Positions 50,245 through 58,741 are shown, counted from the first letter of the stretch. The stretch: 64,000 nt of DNA from Bacillus testis (GCF_001243895.1 NZ_LN851186.1:3516735-3580734), one strand, 5' to 3'. Notes: generated by a model from the letters alone, not told the origin. Numbers and translations: made by a program.

Positions 50245-50352
50245 ATACAAAGTGAAACGTTTATCGATGGGGGCATTCATCTCCCGCCAATTGTCGCGTT
50301 CTTACGGATGCTTGATCTCCCGCTTCTACTTCTTTGACTTCGCACTTTGTAT
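50245..50352 (+). repeat. Family P repeat, copy 4, with 10-bp terminal inverted repeats
   Basis: A 108-bp element bounded by ATACAAAGTG (50245-50254) and CACTTTGTAT (50343-50352). The interior has GATGGGGGCATTCATCTCCC and TGCTTGATCTCCCGCTTC, matching both halves of the 53.0-kb copy. It lies inside the DUF1657-spoVAC gap. Confidence 0.75.
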
Positions 50353-50363
50353 GTAATGGAAGA

Positions 50364-50390
50364 AAGGGTTGGTTGCTTTAACCAACCCTT
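50364..50390 (-). terminator. Hairpin after the distal DUF1657 gene
   Basis: AAGGGTTGGTT (50364-50374) pairs with AACCAACCCTT (50380-50390); TTTCTTCC follows on the minus strand, a moderate terminator. Confidence 0.7.
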
Positions 50391-50395
50391 CCTGC

Positions 50396-50599
50396 TTATT
50401 GCTTGTATTGAGGCTCTTCTTGTTCCATTTGTTCCACACGTGGAGATAGTGAATCCACAATTGACTGTGTTTGGGCAGCGGCATTCTGGTACAATTGCTT
50501 GGCTTCTTGGTTATCTGTGCTCAAAGCAAATGTTTCAAAGCTGGCCTGAGCTGTTTTTAACCCAGCAAGAGTGGTTTTCACATTATTAATGACTGTCAT
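50396..50599 (-). CDS. DUF1657 small protein (first gene of the spore cluster)
   Basis: A 67-aa protein (NNVKTTLAGLKTAQASFETFALSTDNQEAKQLYQNAAAQTQSIVDSL) that aligns with the C-terminal domain of the 2Duf protein downstream. AAGGAGGCGTCATC precedes the ATG. A sigma-G-like promoter lies 40-70 bp upstream. A hairpin after the stop may end much of the transcript before spoVAC. Confidence 0.87.
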   Translation of the reverse strand: MTVINNVKTTLAGLKTAQASFETFALSTDNQEAKQLYQNAAAQTQSIVDSLSPRVEQMEQEEPQYKQ

Positions 50600-50639
50600 A
50601 TGATGACGCCTCCTTGAAGAGTAATCTCGTTACACAGAT

Positions 50640-50668
50640 TAGTATGGAATCATACCCCCTAAATATCC
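50640..50668 (-). promoter_or_regulatory. Sigma-G-like promoter of the spore cluster
   Basis: On the minus strand GGATA (50668-50664), a 17-bp spacer, then CATACTA (50646-50640). The -10 matches the sigma-G consensus CATAMTA exactly; the -35 differs by one base from GHATR. This predicts forespore expression. Confidence 0.6.
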
Positions 50669-50790
50669 TCTCTAAAATTTTCCATTCCAATTCATCTGAC
50701 ACCGATGACCGATCAGGTTTTCCTCTAGGTTTATCAGCGGCCAAATGCGGTATGTAATAACTAAAAAGTTCTTTAAAAGGAGGAATCACG

Positions 50791-51357
50791 ATGCCAGCAC
50801 CAAATTCTTTAAAGCATCAACATCCTTACGCATTAATCATTATCGATATGATCAATAATTTCGATTTCCCCGGAGGCGATCAATTACTTGAGCATACAAA
50901 AAACATCATTAAACCTCTGAAAGACTTAAAGAAAAAAGCGAAGGAAGAGGGCATACCTGTCATTTATGTCAACGACCATTATTATATGTGGCAGGCCAAT
51001 TACAAAAAAATCATCGAATTCTGCAAAAATGAGCAGAATGAAGACATACTGGATGAAATAACACCGGATGAGGATGATTATTTTCTAATTAAACCTAAGC
51101 ACTCTGCTTTTTACGAAACAGCGTTGAATACACTCCTTCATCAGCTTGAAGCCAAAAATGTGATCCTTACAGGAATAGCAGGGAATATTTGCGTCCTCTT
51201 CAGCGCCGATGAAGCATATATGCGTGAATATAACATATTCGTCCCAGCAGACTGCATAGCTTCTAATACAAAGAAAGAGAATGATTTTGCCTTGAAGATG
51301 ATTACAGATGTTTTGGAAGCTGATATAACCGAGAGCTCCAAATTGACTTTTAAGTAA
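50791..51357 (+). CDS. Isochorismatase-family cysteine hydrolase
   Basis: A 188-aa cysteine hydrolase. The triad is Asp19 (ALIIIDMINNFDF), a lysine in LIKPKHSAFYETAL and the nucleophile cysteine in LTGIAGNICVLFSADEAYMR. This is the nicotinamidase/isochorismatase-like fold; the substrate is not fixed by sequence. AAAGGAGGAATCACG precedes the ATG. It is divergent from the spore cluster. Confidence 0.88.
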   Translation: MPAPNSLKHQHPYALIIIDMINNFDFPGGDQLLEHTKNIIKPLKDLKKKAKEEGIPVIYVNDHYYMWQANYKKIIEFCKNEQNEDILDEITPDEDDYFLIKPKHSAFYETALNTLLHQLEAKNVILTGIAGNICVLFSADEAYMREYNIFVPADCIASNTKKENDFALKMITDVLEADITESSKLTFK

Positions 51358-51417
51358 AGCAGCCTGTTTTTGTCCTTACATCTTTCAGCGTATCTTCTGG
51401 CTTCTTAAGATTGCCAC

Positions 51418-51600
51418 ATGCGGCAAACGAATAGAATCCGCCATATTCTTCACAAACTGAATGTTAAGAAAGGAAAGAAACTGTTGGATATAAGCTGCGG
51501 ATGGGGCTATCTTATTACGGAAGCGAAAAAATTTTGCGGAGCGTTAGCAGAATCGACTACCAGGCCAATGAAACAGGGCAAGGAACGAATGGTTTATTGA
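51418..51600 (+). pseudogene. Remnant of a SAM-dependent methyltransferase (cyclopropane fatty acid synthase-like)
   Basis: The stretch IRHILHKLNVKKGKKLLDISCGWGYLITEAKKF is SAM motif I of the CFA-synthase/mycolic acid methyltransferase group (LDIGCGWG), but the frame stops after about 60 codons and nothing upstream or downstream supplies the rest. A further frame at 51501-51758 is not clearly homologous. Decayed gene. Confidence 0.6.
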
Positions 51601-52060
51601 ACGATAGAGGAAAGGACTTAAAAAGTCTCTCCTCCTTCTCCTTCCCAACCCCAGAAGTTATAGATGGCCATGCCCAAATCAGAACGGCAAAAACTTTCAT
51701 CGTCCATTTTAAACAGGAATGGATAAACAGCTCTCCAATAAAAGAGACGTTTACTTAAGCCACTGAGCCACTTTGAAAATTACCATAAATCAGACTTCGT
51801 CCAAAGAATCGCCATAAAGAAAAAATGTCTGGTTAAAACTATTCTCACCTTCACACCGTCCATTTTATAATTCACTTATATGTTCACTACTTTTATAAAA
51901 AGACCAAGGGGGATATCCCCCATAAATCACTATGAACCACTTAGGTTCTTTACGGTCGCTTAACATCCTCTCGCCCTTTGAAGCGGAAGTCTGAGCGTTC
52001 ATTAGTACAGGAAAAAAGTTTATCAACACAATCATTCATTTTTCAAACAGGAGGATACAT
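51601..52060. other. Gene-poor region before ldh
   Basis: About 460 bp with no supported gene. It holds the ldh promoter. TTCAC occurs twice as direct repeats (near 51872 and 51885), but no Rex palindrome was found. Confidence 0.35.
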
Positions 52061-53011
52061 ATGATCTGTTCAACCAGGAAAGTAGCCATCATCGGTACAG
52101 GTTTTGTAGGCGCATCAGCCGGTTACTCAATCGTGAACCAAAATATTGTAGATGAATTGGTTCTTATTGACGTTAATAGAGAAAGGGCATACGGTGAAGT
52201 GATGGATCTTCAGCATTGTGTGGATTTCACCACCTCAAGAACCAAGGTCCGTCTTGGTTCGTATGAAGACTGCAAAAATATGGACATAATCATCGTGACA
52301 GCTGGTGGACCGCCAAAACCCGGCCAAACACGCCTTGATACATTGGAGATTTCTGCGAAAATCGCTAAATCCATCGTCCACGAAGTAATGAAAACAGGTT
52401 TCTCCGGTATTTTCCTCGTTGCTTCCAATCCAGTCGATATCATCACATACTTAATTTGGAAAGAATCAGGGCTGCCAAGAAATCAGGTATTGGGAACAGG
52501 TACTTCTTTGGATTCCTCTCGCTTGAAGTCCATTCTTTCCGAGCATATCGATGTGGACCCTCGCAGTATTCAAGGCTATACAATGGGTGAGCATGGTGAT
52601 TCCCAGTTCGTTGCATGGTCCCATTTGACAATCGGCGGAAAGCCATTTATGCAAATTTTAGAGGAACATAAAGAAAAATACAGCGGCATCGATTTGGATG
52701 AAATCACCGACCAGGTCCGCAAAGCAGGATTCGAAATCCTGAACCGCAAAGGAACCACTTATTACGGCATCGGTAATGCCATCGCCTATATCACTCGTTC
52801 CATCTTTAACGATGATTACAAAATCATCGCCGTATCGACGGTCCTTGATGGAGAATACGGTATGAAAGATGTCTGCATGGGGGTTCCAGCCATCATCACC
52901 CGTTCTGGTGTAAAGGAAGTTGTTGAACTTCGGCTGACAGAGGATGAAATGGAAAAATTCCGTCATTCTGAACAGATCCTTAAAGAACACATGGCTATAA
53001 TCGGCTTATAA
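52061..53011 (+). CDS. ldh: L-lactate dehydrogenase
   Basis: A 316-aa NAD-dependent enzyme converting pyruvate and NADH to L-lactate. The NAD fold is [17 protein letters not shown]. Substrate and catalytic residues are in [25 protein letters not shown] and [16 protein letters not shown] (the catalytic histidine). AGGAGGATACAT precedes the ATG. It is monocistronic, followed by a family P repeat rather than a conventional terminator. Fermentative NAD recycling is the expected role. Confidence 0.94.
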   Translation: MICSTRKVAIIGTGFVGASAGYSIVNQNIVDELVLIDVNRERAYGEVMDLQHCVDFTTSRTKVRLGSYEDCKNMDIIIVTAGGPPKPGQTRLDTLEISAKIAKSIVHEVMKTGFSGIFLVASNPVDIITYLIWKESGLPRNQVLGTGTSLDSSRLKSILSEHIDVDPRSIQGYTMGEHGDSQFVAWSHLTIGGKPFMQILEEHKEKYSGIDLDEITDQVRKAGFEILNRKGTTYYGIGNAIAYITRSIFNDDYKIIAVSTVLDGEYGMKDVCMGVPAIITRSGVKEVVELRLTEDEMEKFRHSEQILKEHMAIIGL

Positions 53012-53158
53012 GGTGAAACTTTAATCAGTGGGGGGTTCTTTCATCCCCACTGATTATTAGTTGAACCAATCGGATTCTTACTGGCGCTTGATCTCACACT
53101 TAACACTTCTTAGTCTTCACTTCCGTGTTAAAGTGAGAGTTTTAGCGCCAGTTGGAAT
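53010..53158 (+). repeat. Family P repeat, copy 5 (full two-hairpin form)
   Basis: AAGGTGAAACTTTAATCAGT opens the unit. Hairpin 1: AATCAGTGGGG (53023-53033) with CCCCACTGATT (53045-53055). Linker TAGTTGAACCAATCGG. Hairpin 2: ATTCTTACTGGCGCT (53074-53088) with AGCGCCAGTTGGAAT (53144-53158). It starts at the ldh stop codon. Confidence 0.8.
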
Positions 53159-53163
53159 GGGAT

Positions 53164-53222
53164 AAGGTGAAACTTTAATCACTGGGATTCTTTCATCCCC
53201 ACTGATTATTAGTTGAACCACT
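53164..53222 (+). repeat. Family P repeat, copy 6 (first half, tandem)
   Basis: AAGGTGAAACTTTAATCACT, then ATTCTTTCATCCCCACTGAT and TAGTTGAACCA. It repeats the first half of copy 5 directly after it; the left hairpin arm has changed (AATCAcTGGGa) and no longer pairs fully. Confidence 0.75.
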
Positions 53223-53355
53223 CAACAGCTTAGCTTTTTATGCTAAGCTGTTTTTATTTTTATTCCTATTTTCAAATCTTTCAAAACGTTTGAGCAAATC
53301 GCTTTTCTTTTATAAACTATTGAATTATAATAAGTACATAAGTTAATCACATGAC

Positions 53356-53428
<73 letters not shown>

Positions 53429-53433
53429 TTACT

Positions 53434-53470
53434 AAGGGACACAAAGGAAAAACCTTTGCGTCCCTTTTTT
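53434..53470 (+). terminator. Terminator after tRNA-Lys
   Basis: AAGGGACaCAAAGG-aaaa-CCTTTGcGTCCCTT followed by TTTT. Confidence 0.9.
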
Positions 53471-53621
53471 ATTATGGCAATATTATTGGCGGCGTTTGCG
53501 GTGGCTTCGATAAAAAGGATTATATTAGGCCTTCTTCTACATTTTTCTTTTTTTATTTGTAAAATATACCAAAGTCTATTAAACTATAACAGTAAAAAAG
53601 TCCCTTATAGGAGTGAGTCTT

Positions 53622-54854
53622 ATGTACTGTTCAAAATGTGGAAACCCTGCGCCTCAAGGCTCGAAATACTGTCCCCATTGCGGAAACAAGGTGAAACATA
53701 AAAAGAATAAAGCGCTGGTTGTTTTCGCTACATTTTTATCCGTTATATGCCTATCTATTATTACCTATACCGTATATCTTTACTATAGCCAGGAACCGCT
53801 ACAGCATTCCGGCGAATTAAAACATGATCCAAAACAGAAAGTTGCTATTGTAACGAAAGCAGCTCCCCCAAAAATGGCACAGAGTGCTCCTGCCATTAAA
53901 AAGAAGCCTTCTAAAAAAGTATCTGAAATCATTAACGATTCTTTGCCGAAGGTCTTTACTATTGTGAATGAACTTGGCCAAGGTTCAGGATTTCTGATCA
54001 ATCGGAATGGTGACGTTCTTACAAATGCCCACGTAGTCGAAGGCAGTACGAAAGCTACCATTCGCACTAACAATGGGGAAGAATATAGTGGAACAGTCAT
54101 TGGCTATAGCAACGATGTCGATATTGCAGTCATTCGTGTAGAAGCATTGGCAGGCCGCACTCCTTTGACTCTTGAAGTGGCCAAAAAAGAAAGCCTCGGC
54201 GACAAGGTCATTGCACTTGGAAGCCCTCTTGGCTTAGAAAATACAGCTACCCTGGGGAATATCAGCGGTGTTGATCGCTCATTCATCATCGAGCCTCATA
54301 CATATGATGAAATATACCAAATCACTGCACCAATTGCCCCTGGAAGCAGCGGAGGCCCTCTACTGGATGAGCTGACCGAAAAGGTTGTCGCCATTAATTC
54401 AGCAAAAGTGACGGCTGAATCCAATATTGGTTTCAGTATTCCTCTTTACAAAGTGATGGATACTGTAAATGCATGGGTAAACAATCCAATGAGTGAACAA
54501 GCTATCCTAGATCTTTTCTATAATGAAGCAGGCGACTATTATTATCAGAATCTTTACGGAAGCGATTCCTATTTTGACGGCGGATCCTACAATGATGAAT
54601 ATGGCGAAGAAGACGAGTACGGGGATGAGTCCAGCTATGAAAGTGAATATAGTGACGAAACTGGCTATGAGGATGAATATACAGATGAAGAAGACTCATA
54701 TCAGCTTCCGTCCGATCATCCCACTTTTGATGAAGAGGACAATGAGGATCCCGCAGAAAGTGACTCCCTTCCTGAAGAATCGGATGATCCAGCTGCATAC
54801 AACAACGAAGATGTTACCGAAGACGCGAACGATGAAGCTTCTTCAGATGAGTAG
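53622..54854 (+). CDS. Zinc-ribbon, membrane-anchored HtrA-like serine protease with acidic tail
   Basis: A 410-aa fusion. Residues 1-25 are a zinc ribbon (MYCSKCGNPAPQGSKYCPHCGNKV, four cysteines). A membrane helix follows (about 32-55). A trypsin-like protease domain spans about 105-285 with His in NAHVV, Asp in NDVDIAVIRV and Ser in APGSSGGPL. Instead of a PDZ domain, the last 105 residues are almost all Asp/Glu/Tyr/Ser (NDEYGEEDEYGDESSYESEY and on). The start is ATG 53622, eight bases after TAGGAG; GTG 53613 overlaps that site. The zinc ribbon should be cytoplasmic and the protease and tail outside. Its substrate is unknown. Confidence 0.85.
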   Translation: MYCSKCGNPAPQGSKYCPHCGNKVKHKKNKALVVFATFLSVICLSIITYTVYLYYSQEPLQHSGELKHDPKQKVAIVTKAAPPKMAQSAPAIKKKPSKKVSEIINDSLPKVFTIVNELGQGSGFLINRNGDVLTNAHVVEGSTKATIRTNNGEEYSGTVIGYSNDVDIAVIRVEALAGRTPLTLEVAKKESLGDKVIALGSPLGLENTATLGNISGVDRSFIIEPHTYDEIYQITAPIAPGSSGGPLLDELTEKVVAINSAKVTAESNIGFSIPLYKVMDTVNAWVNNPMSEQAILDLFYNEAGDYYYQNLYGSDSYFDGGSYNDEYGEEDEYGDESSYESEYSDETGYEDEYTDEEDSYQLPSDHPTFDEEDNEDPAESDSLPEESDDPAAYNNEDVTEDANDEASSDE

Positions 54855-54882
54855 ACAAATGGAACCAACCTTCCTGAAGATG

Positions 54883-54985
54883 AAGAGTGAAACTTTGAGG
54901 GCCAGGAAGATTTTCATCCCCTACCAATCGCCAATCGGATTGTTACAACCTCTTGATTTCCCTAGCCCGCTTCTTCACGCATCTT
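54883..54985 (+). repeat. Family P repeat, copy 7 (diverged)
   Basis: AGTGAAACTTTGAGGG, TTTTCATCCCCTACCAATCG, CAATCGGATTGTTAC and CTTGATTTCCC follow the order of copy 5. It lies just after the HtrA-like gene. Confidence 0.55.
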
Positions 54986-55014
54986 TTGAATGGAAGTTAG
55001 AACGGCATCAAAAT

Positions 55015-55042
55015 AACCCCGCAGGCAATCAGCTGCGGGGTT
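55015..55042. terminator. Bidirectional terminator htrA-like / ltaS
   Basis: AACCCCGCAG (55015-55024) with CTGCGGGGTT (55033-55042) between convergent genes. Confidence 0.85.
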
Positions 55043-55046
55043 TCCT

Positions 55047-56939
55047 TTATTTCTTTTGCCCTGACTCAATGAAACGGAGCAAATCGCCATAGATGATTTT
55101 ATCCGAGTATTCCAGTTCTTGCTGGGCTTTGTCTATATAAGGCTTAGCAACGGATTTATCAGGGATCACTTCTCCTGTTGCTTTATCGTACAAGGTTTCG
55201 CTTGTATAAACATAATCCTTGGTAATGAAGCTTCCATCACGGAATACAGTGAATTCCAGTTTATCGTTTGAGAAGATGTCGGAACCGAGCTGAATGCTTC
55301 CTTTAGAATCGATGCCAAGCAGATCTAGGAGCGTTGGCTTCAAATCGATTTGGCCGGACACTTTGGAGATCACTTGGCCTTTTTGGCCAGGCACATGAAT
55401 AATCAACGGCACTTTTTGCAGTTGCGCTGAATCGAAAGCAGTAATGCTATCTTTATTCAAATACTTCGCCATTGCTACGTTATGGTTTTCAGAAATACCA
55501 TAATGGTCTCCATACATAACGATAATGGAATTATCATATAATCCTTCTGTCTTCAAATCATTAATGAACTGTTCAATCGCTTCATCCATGTAACGGACAG
55601 TTTGGAAGTAATTATTCAACGTCTTCGAATTGGAGTCGAACTTGCCGATTGTGGCATCTTCCTCACCCAGTGTATATGGATGATGGTTTGTCAATGTAAT
55701 GAACTTCGCATAGAAAGGAGAGCCTTTCGCTTCCAATTCCTTCAGATGGGCGATGGATTGTTTTAAGAAATCCTTGTCCTTTAATCCCCAACCCACTGAA
55801 TTTTGTTCATTTACATCATAATCATCAATATTGTAGTAACGATCATAGCCAAGAGCCTTGTACATCACGTCACGGTTCCAAAAACTTTTATTATTCGCAT
55901 GCAAAGCTGCTGTTGAGTAGCCTTTGGCGCGCAACGTTTCAGCGAAGGTCGTATATTCATTTTGCGAATGGGTAAAGAATACCGAACCGCGTCCGATCGG
56001 ATAAAGCGAGTTTTCCAAAAGGAATTCTGAGTCGGATGTCTTTCCTTGCCCAACTTGATGATAGAAGTTATCGAAGTAATAACTTTCTTTAATGAATTTA
56101 TTCAGGAATGGCGTAATCTCTTCGCCATAAAGGGTATTGTTGATCACAAAATTCTGCAAGCTTTCCAAGCTGACCAGAATAACGTTTTTGTTTTTAGCGA
56201 TACCGAATGTTTCTTTGTTCGGCTCTTTGTAATTGGCATTCGAGTAATTCTCGATTTCCGCCAGCTCACTGCCATCCGCCAATGCTCGTTGTGCGGATGT
56301 TTTTGTCGCTAAATAAGCATCATATAAGTGATAGTTATATGTTCCGATATTCTTTACAAGCATTTCACGGTCAAAAGTACGCGTCAGAAGCTCTGGGCGT
56401 TCTGTTTCCGCCAATCCCAAGTTGAAGAACCCGATTGCCACAACCAGCAGAAAATAAACACGGCGGTTCACTTTCGAATAGGTTTTATTCACGACAAATG
56501 ACGGTTTGAACTTCATCACTAATCCCAAGATTAGAAGGTCGACGAAGAACAGGATATCCCATGGGGACATTAATGTCAGGATACTTGATCCTAAATCCCC
56601 CATATTGCTTGTCTGCTTCAATAATGGAATGGTCAGGAAGTCTGTGAATTCCCGGTAATAAACGACGTTTCCGTAAAGAATGGCAGAAACGATCAAACTT
56701 ACCGCGAATATATAAGTCGGCCTGCGTTTATCCTTCATGAAAAGGCCGAATCCGAAAATGAACATTAAAAAGCATAACGGGTTAATGAACAGGATGAATT
56801 CCTGCATGCCATTTTCGATATCAATATCAAAGCTTACTTTATAGGTTATATATGTTTTAATCCATAGCATGATAATCGCCAAAGCGATCAATGAAATGCT
56901 GGCGGTTGAAAATTTGTCCTTCGATAAGAACTTTTTCAC
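55047..56939 (-). CDS. ltaS: Lipoteichoic acid synthase
   Basis: A 630-aa polyglycerolphosphate synthase. Five N-terminal helices (to about residue 190) precede a sulfatase-like extracellular domain. The metal/nucleophile region reads VILVSLESLQNFV (Glu) and QVGQGKTSDSEFLLENSLYP, where the Thr of GKTSD is the catalytic residue; FITLTNHHPY and VMYGDHYG supply other metal ligands. It moves glycerol phosphate from phosphatidylglycerol to the LTA chain. The start is GTG after GAGGAGG. A signal-peptidase cut after the last helix is usual but I cannot fix it here. Confidence 0.93.
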   Translation of the reverse strand: MKKFLSKDKFSTASISLIALAIIMLWIKTYITYKVSFDIDIENGMQEFILFINPLCFLMFIFGFGLFMKDKRRPTYIFAVSLIVSAILYGNVVYYREFTDFLTIPLLKQTSNMGDLGSSILTLMSPWDILFFVDLLILGLVMKFKPSFVVNKTYSKVNRRVYFLLVVAIGFFNLGLAETERPELLTRTFDREMLVKNIGTYNYHLYDAYLATKTSAQRALADGSELAEIENYSNANYKEPNKETFGIAKNKNVILVSLESLQNFVINNTLYGEEITPFLNKFIKESYYFDNFYHQVGQGKTSDSEFLLENSLYPIGRGSVFFTHSQNEYTTFAETLRAKGYSTAALHANNKSFWNRDVMYKALGYDRYYNIDDYDVNEQNSVGWGLKDKDFLKQSIAHLKELEAKGSPFYAKFITLTNHHPYTLGEEDATIGKFDSNSKTLNNYFQTVRYMDEAIEQFINDLKTEGLYDNSIIVMYGDHYGISENHNVAMAKYLNKDSITAFDSAQLQKVPLIIHVPGQKGQVISKVSGQIDLKPTLLDLLGIDSKGSIQLGSDIFSNDKLEFTVFRDGSFITKDYVYTSETLYDKATGEVIPDKSVAKPYIDKAQQELEYSDKIIYGDLLRFIESGQKK

Positions 56940-57453
56940 TGTAATGATCCTCCTCTACAACAGAAATTGAATCGGTGGTTTCTTTATGAGATGCCATGAA
57001 ATCGCCACGGCAAGTTGGCTATCTTTCTATCTATATACACCATAGGATAAGAGATTAATACGCTGCGATGAAAAAATCAAATAGAAAAATAAGCTAAACA
57101 AGGCAACATTTTTGTATTCATCCATCATCCATCACGTGCCGGTTCATTTACTGTGATCCCCGGCATCTTCTTACTCAGTGCATGCCTTTCTTCTTCTATT
57201 GTCACTAACTTCTATCACTTTAACAGAAATGCAGGAAAGCCTCAATGGATGAAACAAACATAGCAATAATTAGAAAAGACAGCCACAATAAGAGCATGCC
57301 CGCATCATTCGCCCATGATAGCCTTCATTCTAACAGACAAAGTTTAAGAATTTCTTAAGTTTCTTTTAAAAAGGTAAGAAATAAAAGGTCTCTATTATTT
57401 CCCCATTCCGCACTAGTTGTCCGCCAAATGAAATGTGAGCGATGCAGCCATAA
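56940..57453. other. Intergenic region upstream of ltaS
   Basis: About 510 bp. It must hold the ltaS promoter. A near palindrome TTTAAGAATTTCTTAAG lies at about 57340-57360. No gene seen. Confidence 0.35.
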
Positions 57454-57482
57454 AAAAAGCGCCTTACTGATAAGGCACTTTT
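57454..57482 (-). terminator. Terminator of the C39-like peptidase gene
   Basis: AAAAGcGCCTT-actgat-AAGGCaCTTTTT, with TTTTTTT on the minus strand. Confidence 0.82.
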
Positions 57483-57487
57483 TGCAT

Positions 57488-58345
57488 TTATTTATTTTTT
57501 GGCGTTGCCACAATCCATTGCTGGTTGCTTTGCGATTCAGGCATTACACGGTCGTCATGCCACATATAGAAGAATCGTTCCATATTGAATGTGTAATAAC
57601 CATCCTGTTTATGGTCAGAAGTATCGTATGGGTCAGCAAGGATCAACACGTCATCTCCTATGAAATCAGGAGTACCCATATTGTCATAGCCGATGACTAC
57701 CTGCCAATGTGCTCCCCAGTCGGACCATTCCACCATAACCGGTGTTTTTTGCTTTAAATTGTGTAGGACAAATGTTTTGAATTCATCCGGCGAAGCAAAA
57801 GTTGTACCATCACTTTTCTGTGTATCAAGGCTAGATTTTACATTCCAGCCGATTTGCTTAAAGAAGGATACCATGCGGTCGGTGCTTGTGCCCCATTCCC
57901 CGCGTTCATTGGCCACACCTTTTTCAGCTGTATTGTCTCCATCTATGTCAACATGAGATTTCATCATCTTAGCGATTTGCAACTCATCATATTTCTTTAC
58001 ATTATTATGGTTCAGTACCATCAGAGCAGATGCTGGTCCGCAAGAATACTCCTTTGTCTGCTGATACGTTTTAAATTTCTCAAGGATCATACGGCTCTTC
58101 GTCGATTTGGCATTGTAATAATCCACCGTAGAGAAGTATGGAGAATTTTTATGATTTCCCTTTAAGGCATATCCCGCTGCCCCTTCTGTCAGATTATACC
58201 CCTTTGGATAAGGAATCACTCTTTCTTCCTTAGCCTTATGCTCCGTCTTAGCCTTCGTTTTAGCATCGGCTTTATCGTAAGCAATCGCTCCAATTGTTCC
58301 TGCAAGCAACACTGATGATAATAAAATTGAGAACGTTTTTTTCAA
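57488..58345 (-). CDS. Secreted C39-like cysteine peptidase
   Basis: A 285-aa exported protein. The signal peptide is KKTFSILLSSVLLAGTIGAIAYDKADA, with a likely cut after ADA. The papain-like C39 domain has the cysteine in TKEYSCGPASALMVLN, the histidine in WGAHWQVVIGYD and the aspartate in LILADPYDTSD. Genes of this group often act on peptides outside the cell; no bacteriocin genes are nearby. The start is TTG 58345, about ten bases after GGGGGA. Complete. Confidence 0.85.
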   Translation of the reverse strand: MKKTFSILLSSVLLAGTIGAIAYDKADAKTKAKTEHKAKEERVIPYPKGYNLTEGAAGYALKGNHKNSPYFSTVDYYNAKSTKSRMILEKFKTYQQTKEYSCGPASALMVLNHNNVKKYDELQIAKMMKSHVDIDGDNTAEKGVANERGEWGTSTDRMVSFFKQIGWNVKSSLDTQKSDGTTFASPDEFKTFVLHNLKQKTPVMVEWSDWGAHWQVVIGYDNMGTPDFIGDDVLILADPYDTSDHKQDGYYTFNMERFFYMWHDDRVMPESQSNQQWIVATPKNK

Positions 58346-58480
58346 TCTTCAAAATCCCCCTTTTGTATGTTAAAAACCAGAATTAAAATATAGTATATTC
58401 TTTCTTATTTGTAAATAAAAATGATTTAGTTTCTTTTCTTGTCTATATTGTTACGATTTGGCAACAGAAGATGCATTTGC

Positions 58481-58509
58481 TTGAAAAATAGGGAATAAAA
58501 GGATAATAT
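58481..58509 (+). promoter_or_regulatory. Promoter for a possible antisense RNA
   Basis: TTGAAA (58481-58486), 17-bp spacer, TAATAT (58504-58509) on the plus strand. Transcription would start near 58516 and run against the 3' end of the minus-strand 49-aa peptide gene. Confidence 0.45.
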
Positions 58510-58524
58510 AATTAAAAAGCAGAA

Positions 58525-58554
58525 ATAGCCAAGGAGCGGCTTCTCCTTGACTAT
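58525..58554. terminator. Hairpin at the 3' end of the 49-aa peptide gene
   Basis: ATAGCCAAGGAG (58525-58536) pairs with CTCCTTGACTAT (58543-58554), with two mismatched or wobble positions. Read on the minus strand TTTCTGCTTTTT follows, so it likely ends the peptide mRNA; the putative antisense RNA would include it at its 5' end. Confidence 0.55.
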
Positions 58555-58591
58555 CCCGGCTTCTTATTCTTAGGGGCTTATGCTTTTCCAA

Positions 58592-58741
58592 TCAAGTGCC
58601 ACCTTTCCGTCTTTTTCGGCTACGGGTGGTCTTGCTTTTGTTTGTTTTCTTGGTGTTTGCTATGCGATACGCAATAGCAGAGGCAAGAGTCGTGAAAAAA
58701 ACCATTATGGAACTCTCTAAAATGGATTGGAGGTATTGCAT
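58592..58741 (-). CDS. 49-aa membrane peptide, type I toxin-like
   Basis: MQYLQSILESSIMVFFTTLA followed by SAIAYRIANTKK and a very basic tail (NKSKTTRSRKRRKGGT). One membrane helix near the N-terminus, about twelve Lys/Arg in the last 25 residues. GGAGGTGA lies nine bases before the ATG, a full-strength site. Size, helix and basic tail resemble TxpA/BsrG-class toxins, and a promoter facing it from downstream could make an antisense antitoxin. It is not closely similar to any toxin I know. Confidence 0.65.
   Translation of the reverse strand: MQYLQSILESSIMVFFTTLASAIAYRIANTKKTNKSKTTRSRKRRKGGT

Noticed and set aside
51501-51758. 85-codon frame after the methyltransferase remnant
   Set aside because: No recognisable homology, no good start signal; most likely debris of the same decayed region.
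51840-52060. Rex operator upstream of ldh
   Set aside because: TTCAC occurs twice in direct orientation, not as the inverted TTGTGAA/TTCACAA required.
54523-55092. 189-codon frame overlapping the HtrA-like tail
   Set aside because: Out-of-frame reading of the acidic low-complexity tail, running through a repeat and a terminator.
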